A DNA stretch of 13,766 nt from Gaiellasilicea sp035556515 (lineage in GTDB: Bacteria; Actinomycetota; Thermoleophilia; Gaiellales; Gaiellaceae). The stretch lies in assembly GCA_035556515.1 (NCBI GenBank), contig DATMEO010000027.1:1-13766 (forward strand), in the 5' to 3' direction. Below are positions 5,245 through 11,537 of this stretch, in pieces (position 1 is the stretch's first letter; each line of letters begins with the position of its first letter). Below the pieces are notes generated by a model. The model was not told the origin of the DNA and did no database searches. It saw only the letters and a program-made list of their open reading frames with translations. The position numbers and the translations under genes are program-made.

Positions 5245-7194
5245 CTAGATCCCCAGCTCGGGCGGGAGCGGGCGCGCGTGCAGGACGACGAGCGTCGTCG
5301 TCGGCCGGGTCAGGGCGACGTAGAGCTCGCGCAAACCGCGATCGTGGGCGGCGATGAGCGCCGGCTCGACGACGATGACGTGGTCGAACTCGAGCCCCTT
5401 CGCCTCGCGCGGAGTCAGGAGCGGGATGCCGTCGAACGCGCTCTCGTGTGCGAGCGCCGGCTCGACGAGCTCGTCCGGGACGATCAGCGCAACGAGCCCG
5501 TCCTCGCTCGCCAGCCGTCCGGCCTCGTGGTATGCCTCGCGCAGAAGTGAGCCCTCCTCGACCTGCCGTAGCAGCGGCTCGGCGGCTCCCGTCCGGTACG
5601 CGAGTGGACGCTCGAGCTCGGGCGCGATCGTGTCGAGCAGCGGCAGCGCGAGCTCCATGATCTCGCGCGGGACGCGATAGGCGTGGCGGAGCTCCTCGAC
5701 CTCGGCATCGTCTCCCTGCGGGAGATGCGGCAGCACGTCGCCCCAGCTCGCATACGTGACGGGGCCTGTGCCCTGGGCGACGTCGCCGAGGATCGTCAGC
5801 GCGCCCTCACGCGCGCGTCGCGCGATCATCCGCAGCTGCATCGGCGAGAGATCCTGCGCCTCGTCGACGATCACGTGGTCGTAGGTGCGCGCCGGCTCGC
5901 CGACGAGCGCGTGCGCCTCGTCGAGCAGCGGCACGTCCCACTCGCTCCAGCCCGTGCCGCGGCGGCGAAGCAGCTTCTGCTCGTCCTCGTCGAGGATCCC
6001 GTCCGCGGCTTCAGCGAGAAAGGCCGGCGTCGTGAAGAGCGCGCGCACGAGCTTCTCCGGCGTCACAGCCGGCCAGGCCCGCTCGAGCACGCGAGTCAGG
6101 TAGCCGTTCCCCTTCAGCGCCTTCTCGATCTCCTCGCCGTCCCGGATCGCTCCGCCCTGGAGGATCCGGGCGTACTCGGCGTAAAAGCTGCGGACGATTC
6201 CCATCCGGAAGCGCTCGCGGGCGGCCGCGGTGGTGCCGTGCAGCTCACGGATCTCGTCGAGGAGCCGCTGCTGCTCGCGTACGCGGACACGGATGTACTC
6301 GCCTTCGAGCTTCAGGATCAGCTCGTCCGGCTCTGCGGCCAGGCGCAGCTCGGCCGCGCGGGCGATCACCGCCGCCATCCGCGTGTCCGCCTTCAGCAGC
6401 GCGACGGCGGGCGCGTCGCGCAGCGTCGGCTCGACGCCGGCGACGAGCTCGGAGACGGCGAGCTGCTCGACGCTCCCCTCGCCGAGCGCGGGCAGGACGT
6501 GCGAGACGTACTCCATGAAGGTCCGGTTCGGGCCGACCACGAGCACACGGCTGCGGGCGTTCTTCTCCCGCTCGGTGTAGATCAGCCACGAGGCGCGGTG
6601 GAGGCCGACGGCCGTCTTCCCCGTGCCGGGCCCGCCCTGGATCACGAGCGGCCGCTCGGGCTCGCGCGTGATCAGGCGGTACTGGTCGGCCTGGATCGTC
6701 GCGACGATGTCGCGCATGTGCGTGTCGCGGCTGCGCTCGAGCTCCTCGAGCAGGAAGTCGCCGACGCTGGCGCCGTCGAGCGTCGAGCCGTCGAGCGCCT
6801 CGTCGGCGATGTCCAGGAGCCTCCGCCCCTGGGCGCGGAAGCGGCGGCGGAGCGTGACGCGCTGCGGATCCTGCGGCGTCGCGGTGTAAAACGGCCGCGC
6901 CGCGGGCGCCTGCCAGTTGACGACGATCTGCTCGCCCTCGTCGTCGTGGACCCAGCGCCGGCCGACGTAGAGGGCGCGCTCGACCGCCTCGAAGTCGAGC
7001 CGGCCGAACATCAGCCCGCGCTCGGCGTCCTCGAAGGTGGCGAGCCGCTTCGCCGCCCAGGCGTCGAGCGCCGCCTGGGCGACCTCGCCGTCGGCTGCGT
7101 CGCCCGCCCGCAGCACGATCTCCCGCATCCGCTCGAGGCACGCGTAGGCGTGGTCGACGTACACCTGTTCGGCGGCCAGATCGGGATGGCTCAT
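5245..7194 (-). CDS. helD: HelD-like superfamily 1 helicase / RNA polymerase recycling factor
   Basis: UvrD/Rep-like SF1 ATPase of the HelD type, which binds RNA polymerase and uses ATP to release it from stalled or post-termination complexes. The N-terminal 60-70 residues are helical (EQVYVDHAYACLERMREI, a coiled-coil arm typical of HelD). Next come a Q-motif-like QADQYRLI (168-174), Walker A GGPGTGKT (187-194), Walker B VIVDEAQD (441-448), motif III GDVAQG (470-475), motif IV YRVPRE (506-511), motif V TPREAKGLEFDHV (594-606) and motif VI ELYVALTR (623-630). A long insertion between Walker A and B (about 240-435) is also characteristic of HelD. At 649 residues it is shorter than the roughly 740-residue mycobacterial proteins. 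An ordinary UvrD/PcrA repair helicase is less likely, given the N-terminal arm and motif spacing. It is divergent from the lytic transglycosylase, with 26 nt between starts. Confidence 0.88.
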   Translation of the reverse strand: MSHPDLAAEQVYVDHAYACLERMREIVLRAGDAADGEVAQAALDAWAAKRLATFEDAERGLMFGRLDFEAVERALYVGRRWVHDDEGEQIVVNWQAPAARPFYTATPQDPQRVTLRRRFRAQGRRLLDIADEALDGSTLDGASVGDFLLEELERSRDTHMRDIVATIQADQYRLITREPERPLVIQGGPGTGKTAVGLHRASWLIYTEREKNARSRVLVVGPNRTFMEYVSHVLPALGEGSVEQLAVSELVAGVEPTLRDAPAVALLKADTRMAAVIARAAELRLAAEPDELILKLEGEYIRVRVREQQRLLDEIRELHGTTAAARERFRMGIVRSFYAEYARILQGGAIRDGEEIEKALKGNGYLTRVLERAWPAVTPEKLVRALFTTPAFLAEAADGILDEDEQKLLRRRGTGWSEWDVPLLDEAHALVGEPARTYDHVIVDEAQDLSPMQLRMIARRAREGALTILGDVAQGTGPVTYASWGDVLPHLPQGDDAEVEELRHAYRVPREIMELALPLLDTIAPELERPLAYRTGAAEPLLRQVEEGSLLREAYHEAGRLASEDGLVALIVPDELVEPALAHESAFDGIPLLTPREAKGLEFDHVIVVEPALIAAHDRGLRELYVALTRPTTTLVVLHARPLPPELGI

Positions 7195-7203
7195 CGCTTG
7201 ACA

Positions 7204-7213
7204 AGCCTAGACT
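7204..7213. promoter_or_regulatory. Overlapping divergent -10 boxes sharing a TA (AGCCTAGACT)
   Basis: The plus strand carries TAGACT (7208-7213), 7 nt before the GTG at 7221. The minus strand carries TAGGCT (7204-7209), 9 nt before the helD ATG. Both use the TA at 7208-7209. The gap between the two start codons is 26 nt. TTGACA at 7199-7204 resembles a -35 hexamer but is only 4 nt from TAGACT, so it cannot serve that box. Confidence 0.38.
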
Positions 7214-7220
7214 CGAAGGC

Positions 7221-8006
7221 GTGCGTGTCCTCCTCGCCGCCCTGGCGCTCGCCGCGCCGCCTCCTCCCGCGGCGCCCTTGCCCGAGCGGCCGGCCGCCGT
7301 CGCGGACGCTCTCGCGACCACGACCGCGGAGCTGCATGGCGCGATCGACGCTTGGCAGGCAGGGCCCCGCGCGACCGGGTCGACGCCGCGCGACGTCTCG
7401 CTCTGGGCGTTGCATCAGCAGCGCCTCTTCCTGAAGCTCACCTACGACCCAGAGTTGGCGCGGCGCGCACGGCCGCTGCTCTCACGGGAGGCGCGCGCGA
7501 CGGTCGACGCACGACGGCGTTTGGTCGAGCTGACCCCGCCGACCAGGCTGCCGCTCACCGCGTTCCGCACCGGGCCCACGCTCCCAGCGCACACGCTGCG
7601 CCGCTACTACCGCGAGGCGGAGCGGGGCTTCGGCGTCGACTGGGAGGTGCTCGCGGCGGTCAACTTCGTCGAGACCGGCTTCAACAAGCTGCGCTCACGC
7701 AGCTCGGCCGGCGCGCAAGGACCGATGCAGTTCATGCCCACGACCTGGCGTGCCTACGGGCTGGGCGGCGACGTGCACGACCCGCGCGACGCGATTCTCG
7801 GCGCCGCCAACTACCTGCGCGCCTCCGGCGCAGCACGTGATCTGCGCGGCGCGCTCTGGCACTACAACCATTCGGAGCGCTACGTCGATGCCGTCGTCAC
7901 GTTCGCCGCGCAGATGCGCCGCGACGAGCGCATCTTCCTCCAGTACCACGCCTGGCAAGTGTTCGTAAAGACGCGATCCGGCCCGCGGCGGATCACCGGG
8001 CCGTGA
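7221..8006 (+). CDS. Secreted lytic transglycosylase (SLT domain)
   Basis: Peptidoglycan-cleaving lytic transglycosylase acting outside the cytoplasmic membrane. A short signal peptide is visible: one Arg, the hydrophobic stretch VLLAALALAA (3-12) and a proline/alanine-rich cleavage region. The catalytic SLT domain spans about residues 122-232: the general acid Glu151 in NFVETGF, the AQGPMQFMPTTW motif (165-176), AANYLR (195-200) and the ALWHYNHSERYV motif (211-222). Residues 30-120 are helical and specific to this protein. There is no LysM or other wall-binding domain in its 261 residues. The GTG at 7221 is supported by the signal peptide and the TAGACT box 7 nt upstream. It is convergent with ruvB, with only 3 nt between stop codons, and divergent from helD. 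The exact subfamily is uncertain. Confidence 0.88.
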   Translation: MRVLLAALALAAPPPPAAPLPERPAAVADALATTTAELHGAIDAWQAGPRATGSTPRDVSLWALHQQRLFLKLTYDPELARRARPLLSREARATVDARRRLVELTPPTRLPLTAFRTGPTLPAHTLRRYYREAERGFGVDWEVLAAVNFVETGFNKLRSRSSAGAQGPMQFMPTTWRAYGLGGDVHDPRDAILGAANYLRASGAARDLRGALWHYNHSERYVDAVVTFAAQMRRDERIFLQYHAWQVFVKTRSGPRRITGP

Positions 8007-8009
8007 CGC

Positions 8010-9023
8010 TCAGAAGAGGGCGGAGGCGTCGGCGGCCGGCGGCGCCCCGACGTGCGCGCGGCCGCGCTTCGTGATCACGCGTCCGCGCGGGGTGCGCTGG
8101 AGGAAGCCGAGCTGGAGCAGGTACGGCTCGTAGACGTCCTCGATCGTGTCGGTCTCCTCCCCGAGCGTGACGGCGAGCGTCGAGAGCCCGACGGGGCCGC
8201 CTTCGAACTTGAACGCGATCGCGTGCAGCAGCTCGCGATCGGTGCCCTCGAGGCCCTCCTCGTCGATCTCCATCAGGTCGAGCGCCTCGCGCGCGACGGC
8301 GTTCGTGACAGCGCCCTGGTGGCGCACCTCGGCGACGTCGCGGACGCGGCGAAGGATCCGGTTTGCGATCCGCGGCGTCCCCCGCGAGCGGCCGGCGATC
8401 TCGCCGCACGCCTCCTCGTCGATCGCGACGCCGAGGATCCCGGCCGAGCGGCGCACGATCGCGCTCAGCTGGTCGGCGTCGTAGTAGCCCAGCCGGAAGG
8501 TCATCCCGAAGCGGTCTCGCAGCGGCGTCGTCAGCAACCCCGTCCGGGTGGTGGCGCCGACGAGCGTGAACTGCGGCAGGTCGAGCGTCAGCGTCCGCGC
8601 CGCAGGGCCCTGGCCGACGATGATGTCGAGCCGGAAGTCCTCCAGCGCCGGGTAGAGGATCTCCTCGATCGAGCGGTTGATCCGGTGGATCTCGTCGACG
8701 AAGAGCACGTCCTTCTGCTCGAGGCCGGTGAGGATCGCGGCCATGTCGCCCTTCTTCTCGAGGGCGGGGCCGGCGACCGTTCGGATGCCGACGCCGAGCT
8801 CCTCGCGGATGATCTGCGCCAGCGTCGTCTTGCCCAGCCCGGGCGGGCCGACGAGCAGGACGTGGTCGAGCGCCTCGCCGCGAGCCTTCGCCGCAGTGAG
8901 CGCGATCGCCAGCTGCTCCTTGACCCCCTCCTGGCCGACGAACTCGTCGAGCTTGCGCGGACGGAGCGTGCGCTCGAGCTCCTCCTCCTCGGGGCCGAGC
9001 ACCTCCGCAGCGACTGTGGTCAT
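8010..9023 (-). CDS. ruvB: Holliday junction branch migration ATPase RuvB
   Basis: Hexameric AAA+ motor that, with RuvA, drives branch migration of Holliday junctions. The 337 residues match the usual length. Walker A GPPGLGKT is at 59-66, Walker B DEIH at 110-113, sensor 1 GATTR at 156-160, the arginine-finger region RDRF at 169-172, sensor 2 GTPRIANR at 215-222, and the C-terminal winged helix ends with LLQLGFLQRTPRGR (302-315). The ATG at 9023 overlaps the ruvA stop in ATGA, so translation is coupled. A longer in-frame extension upstream lies inside ruvA and is a shadow. It is the last gene of ruvCAB; the transglycosylase gene ends 3 nt away on the other strand. Confidence 0.98.
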   Translation of the reverse strand: MTTVAAEVLGPEEEELERTLRPRKLDEFVGQEGVKEQLAIALTAAKARGEALDHVLLVGPPGLGKTTLAQIIREELGVGIRTVAGPALEKKGDMAAILTGLEQKDVLFVDEIHRINRSIEEILYPALEDFRLDIIVGQGPAARTLTLDLPQFTLVGATTRTGLLTTPLRDRFGMTFRLGYYDADQLSAIVRRSAGILGVAIDEEACGEIAGRSRGTPRIANRILRRVRDVAEVRHQGAVTNAVAREALDLMEIDEEGLEGTDRELLHAIAFKFEGGPVGLSTLAVTLGEETDTIEDVYEPYLLQLGFLQRTPRGRVITKRGRAHVGAPPAADASALF

Positions 9024-9592
9024 GCCGCCTGCCTCAATGCCAGCCGGACGCGCTCCTCGGCGGGCAGGTCGGGATCGACGGCCGCAAGCGCCTGCTCGGC
9101 CTCGAGCACGGAGTAGCCGAGCTCGACGAGCGCGTCGCGCGCGGTCACGTGGACGGATGTGCCCGAAGCGCTCGAGATCGGCACCGGATCCTCGGCGCCG
9201 AGCTTCTCCTTCAGCTCGAGCACGATCCTTTCGGCTGTCTTCTTGCCGACGCCCGGGACGGCCTGGAAGCGCGCCGCGTCCTGGAGCACGATCGCGCGGC
9301 GCAGCTCCGCCGCCGGCGCTCCCGAGACGATCGCGAGCGCGACCTTCGGCCCGATGCCGGCAACGGTCAGCAGGTGCAGGAAGAGCTGCCGCTCGGCGGC
9401 ATCTGCAAAGCCGTAGAGCTGGAGCGCGTCCTCGCGCACGTGCAGATACGTCTCGACGACGGCCTCGCCCCCGCTCTCCGCCGCCCGGACCGCGCCGGGC
9501 GTCGCAGCCAGCAGGTAGCCGACGCCGTTGACGTCGAGCACGAATCCGTCGGGCGTCCTCCCGGCGAGCTGTCCCCGGAGGCGCGAGATCAT
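9020..9592 (-). CDS. ruvA: Holliday junction DNA helicase subunit RuvA
   Basis: Tetrameric junction-binding protein that holds the Holliday junction in square-planar form and recruits RuvB. The 190 residues fall into three domains: an OB fold (1-62, starting MISRLRG and including VNGVGY), the double helix-hairpin-helix domain with VAGIGPKVALAIV (77-89) and VPGVGKKTAERIVLELK (112-128), and the RuvB-contacting C-terminal domain (about 148-190, DALVELGYS). A linker of some 15 residues (EDPVPISSASGT) joins the last two. The ATG at 9592 overlaps the ruvC stop codon (ATGA), and the 3' end overlaps ruvB in the same way, so all three Ruv proteins are translationally coupled. Confidence 0.97.
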   Translation of the reverse strand: MISRLRGQLAGRTPDGFVLDVNGVGYLLAATPGAVRAAESGGEAVVETYLHVREDALQLYGFADAAERQLFLHLLTVAGIGPKVALAIVSGAPAAELRRAIVLQDAARFQAVPGVGKKTAERIVLELKEKLGAEDPVPISSASGTSVHVTARDALVELGYSVLEAEQALAAVDPDLPAEERVRLALRQAA

Positions 9593-10077
9593 CCTGCGAT
9601 CCGTAGCAGCGGCGGCGCAAGCGCGTGGCAGATCGCGACCGCGAGCGCGTCGGCGGCGTGGCTCGGGGTCGGGTTCGACTCCATCGCGAGGATGGCGCGA
9701 ACCATCCGCTGCACCTGCGCCTTCTCGGCGCGGCCGTAGCCGCACACGGCCTGCTTCACGCGGGCCGGCGGATACTCAACGCACTCGACGCCGACCGCCG
9801 CGGCGGCGACGAGCACCGCCCCGCGCGCTTGCCCGACGGAGAGCGCGGTGCGGGCATCTGCTCCGACGAACGACTCTTCCACGGCGACGGCGGAGGGCTC
9901 GTGCTCCGCAATGAGCGCCTGCACCCGATCGAAGATCGTCTTGAGGCGCAGCTCCGGGCGCTCCGCCGCGGGGGTTTGCCACCACCCGTGGTCGAGTGCC
10001 CTGATTCGGCCTCCGCTTTCTTGGACGATCCCGTACCCGCAAGCAGCCGTCCCCGGATCGATGCCCAGAACCTTCAC
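9589..10077 (-). CDS. ruvC: Holliday junction resolvase RuvC
   Basis: Dimeric endonuclease that cuts Holliday junctions symmetrically, acting with RuvAB. The RNase H-like fold has the first catalytic Asp in GIDPGTAACGYG (Asp7), a Glu pair in VAVEESF (about 66-67), the GQARGAV segment and the C-terminal acidic site SHAADALAVAICH (about 139-151). Its 162 residues are normal for the family. The start is GTG at 10077, fixed by the family N-terminus MKVLGIDPG. No Shine-Dalgarno sequence precedes it; TAACCT lies 6 nt upstream, so the message may be leaderless. It heads ruvCAB and is separated from yebC by 136 nt containing repeat copy B. Confidence 0.97.
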   Translation of the reverse strand: MKVLGIDPGTAACGYGIVQESGGRIRALDHGWWQTPAAERPELRLKTIFDRVQALIAEHEPSAVAVEESFVGADARTALSVGQARGAVLVAAAAVGVECVEYPPARVKQAVCGYGRAEKAQVQRMVRAILAMESNPTPSHAADALAVAICHALAPPLLRIAG

Positions 10078-10083
10078 GAGGAA

Positions 10084-10089
10084 AGGTTA
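10084..10089 (-). promoter_or_regulatory. -10-like box of ruvCAB
   Basis: TAACCT on the minus strand ends 6 nt before the ruvC GTG, with a pyrimidine-rich stretch (TTCCTC) between and no Shine-Dalgarno sequence. This spacing fits transcription starting at the start codon. No clear -35 is seen. Confidence 0.4.
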
Positions 10090-10119
10090 GGCGGGGCACC
10101 GGACGTTCCTGTATTGCTG

Positions 10120-10184
10120 GCGCAAGATCGGCATCCGCGGGAGCGGATCCCGATCGCGCGAAGACCCCTGAAGGGTCGCTTCGC
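10120..10184 (+). repeat. 65-nt palindromic repeat, copy B
   Basis: Second copy of the element at 3536-3600, in the opposite orientation. Its stem pairs 10126-10138 with 10143-10155 (12 of 13 pairs, one C-C mismatch) around the loop GGGA, with the same GCGC/GCGC extension and 2-nt AA bulge. The distal half has CCCTGAAGGG and CGCTTCGC. Two stem positions differ from copy A on both arms so that pairing is kept. It lies between the yebC stop codon and the ruvC promoter. Confidence 0.75.
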
Positions 10185-10213
10185 TCCCAAAGTCGCCTGA
10201 CACGAGCCTCTGA

Positions 10214-10969
10214 CTAGCCCGCGACCGCCTCCAAAACCTGCTCGGGGATGTCGAAGTTCGCCGAGACGTCCTGGACGTCGTCGTTGTCCTCGAGCTCCTC
10301 GATCAGGCGAATCAGCTTCTTCGCCGACGCCTCTTCGGCCACCTCGACGGTCGTCTTCGGGACCATCGTCAGCTCTGCCGACTGCACCTCGATCCCGGCG
10401 GCCTCGATTGCCTCGCGCACGGCGGTGAGCGCCTCTGGTGCCGACGAGACCTGGAAGACGTCGCCGTCGCGCTCGACGTCGTCCGCCCCGCCCTCGGCCG
10501 CCGCAAGCGTCAGCTCGTCCTCGTCTGCGCCCTCGGCCTCCACCAGCACCACCCCACGGCGCTCGAAGAGCCAGGCGACGGCGCCGGTCGTGCCGAGGTT
10601 GCCGCCGTGCTTGGAGAACGTGTGCCGGACGTCGGAGGCGGTGCGGTTGCGGTTGTCGGTCAGCGCCTCGACGAGCACGGCGACACCGTCGGGGCCGTAC
10701 CCCTCGTAGACGATCGTCTCGTAGGCGGCCGCGTCGGCGTCGGTGCCGGCGCCGCGGGCGATCGCGCGCTCGATCGTGTCCTTGGGCATCGAGTACGACT
10801 TCGCCTTCTCGATCGCGTTCTGCAGCGAGAGGTTCCCGCTCGGATCGGGTCCGCCCTCCTTGGCCGCGACGATGATCGCCTTCGAGAGCTTCGTGAAGAG
10901 CTTGCCGCGCTTCGCGTCGGCGGCGCCCTTCTTGTGCTTGATCGTCGACCACTTGCTATGCCCTGACAC
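10214..10969 (-). CDS. yebC: YebC/PmpR family protein (TACO1-like)
   Basis: YebC-family protein; members have been described as DNA-binding regulators and as ribosome-associated factors that relieve stalling at proline-rich stretches. The N-terminus is the family hallmark SGHSKWSTIKHKKGAADAKRGK, given here only as SGHSKW (2-7) and KHKKGAADAKRGK (11-23), followed by NAIEKAK (51-57), YEGYGPDG (88-95), NRNRTASDVRH (106-116) and GAVAWLFERRG (129-139). The C-terminal half ends with ELEDNDDVQDVSANFDIP (225-242). The 251 residues are of normal length. The GTG at 10969 gives this exact N-terminus and has a good Shine-Dalgarno sequence AGAGGAG 4 nt upstream. It overlaps the end of pdxT by 14 nt. A longer in-frame extension upstream lies within pdxT and is rejected. 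Confidence 0.96.
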   Translation of the reverse strand: MSGHSKWSTIKHKKGAADAKRGKLFTKLSKAIIVAAKEGGPDPSGNLSLQNAIEKAKSYSMPKDTIERAIARGAGTDADAAAYETIVYEGYGPDGVAVLVEALTDNRNRTASDVRHTFSKHGGNLGTTGAVAWLFERRGVVLVEAEGADEDELTLAAAEGGADDVERDGDVFQVSSAPEALTAVREAIEAAGIEVQSAELTMVPKTTVEVAEEASAKKLIRLIEELEDNDDVQDVSANFDIPEQVLEAVAG

Positions 10970-11510
10970 CAGACTCCTCTCGGACGAGCTCCAGGAACTT
11001 CGCATGCACGCGCGTGTCGCCGGTCAGCTCCGGGTGGAACGAGGCGATCAGGAAACGCCCCTGCCGCAGCAGCACCGGGGTGCCGTCGTGGCTGGCGAGC
11101 ACCTCGACGTTCGCACCGGCATCGGTGACACGCGGCGCGCGGATGAACACGCCGCGCATCGGCGCGCCGTCGTCGCCCAGGTCGAGGTCGGCCTCGAAGC
11201 TGGCGAGCTGGCGGCCGTAGCCGTTGCGCTCGACGTCGACGTCGACGAGCCCGAGATGCGCGCGGTCGAGCAGGATCATCCCCGCACACGTTCCGAACAC
11301 CGCGCCGCCGAAGCCGCGGATCGCGTCGTCGAGGCCGTAGAGCCGCATCAGCCGCCGGATCGCAGTCGATTCGCCACCGGGGATGACGAGCCCGTCGAGC
11401 CCGTCGAGCTGCTCGGGCAGGCGCACCTCGACCACCTCGGCGCCGAGCTGGCGGAGAGTCGCACTGTGCTCGCGAAAGTTGCCCTGGACTGCGAGGACGC
11501 CGATCGTCAT
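10956..11510 (-). CDS. pdxT: Pyridoxal 5'-phosphate synthase glutaminase subunit PdxT
   Basis: Class I glutamine amidotransferase subunit that releases ammonia from glutamine for PdxS in deoxyxylulose-independent vitamin B6 synthesis. Features in the 184 residues: VLAVQGNFREH (5-15), PGGEST (44-49, oxyanion region), the nucleophile Cys75 in GTCAGMI, RNGYGRQ (95-101), and the catalytic His159 and Glu161 in SFHPELTGD. The ATG at 11510 matches the family start. TACAAT lies 7 nt upstream, so it probably has its own promoter even though a membrane protein gene stops 27 nt before it. Its 3' end contains the yebC ribosome-binding site and start. Unusually, pdxS is not adjacent. Confidence 0.97.
   Translation of the reverse strand: MTIGVLAVQGNFREHSATLRQLGAEVVEVRLPEQLDGLDGLVIPGGESTAIRRLMRLYGLDDAIRGFGGAVFGTCAGMILLDRAHLGLVDVDVERNGYGRQLASFEADLDLGDDGAPMRGVFIRAPRVTDAGANVEVLASHDGTPVLLRQGRFLIASFHPELTGDTRVHAKFLELVREESGVRA
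10974..10980 (-). promoter_or_regulatory. Ribosome-binding site of yebC within pdxT
   Basis: AGAGGAG lies 4 nt before the yebC GTG, inside the last codons of pdxT. It is the clearest Shine-Dalgarno sequence I found in the window and decides the GTG start. Genes that begin transcription units here generally lack one. Confidence 0.65.
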
Positions 11511-11517
11511 GCCGTTG

Positions 11518-11523
11518 ATTGTA
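11518..11523 (-). promoter_or_regulatory. -10 box of pdxT
   Basis: TACAAT on the minus strand, one mismatch from TATAAT, ends 7 nt before the pdxT ATG. It is the best -10 match in the window and lies within the 27-nt gap after the membrane protein stop codon. No convincing -35 is seen in the GC-rich sequence upstream. Confidence 0.5.
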
Positions 11524-11537
11524 GAGCGGGCTTGCGG

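Noticed and set aside
7199..7204. TTGACA as a -35 box for the transglycosylase gene
   Set aside because: It is only 4 nt from the proposed -10. It could serve a -10 near 7222, but that is inside the coding sequence and no such box is seen.
5683..7434. Plus-strand ORF of 583 codons opposite helD
   Set aside because: It is antisense to helD and its composition is typical of a shadow frame. It also runs into the transglycosylase gene in the wrong frame.
9020..9745. N-terminal extension of ruvA upstream of 9592
   Set aside because: The extension overlaps ruvC in another frame. The family N-terminus MISRLRG and the ATGA overlap fix the start at 9592.
10074..10200. Reading frames crossing repeat copy B that encode peptides resembling those across copy A (for example LKGRFA)
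   Set aside because: The peptide similarity is a by-product of the nucleotide repeat. Neither frame has a start signal or codon bias of its own.
10214..11005. yebC start at 11005
   Set aside because: The extra 12 residues lie inside pdxT and lack similarity to the family. The GTG at 10969 has a strong Shine-Dalgarno sequence and gives the conserved SGHSKW N-terminus.
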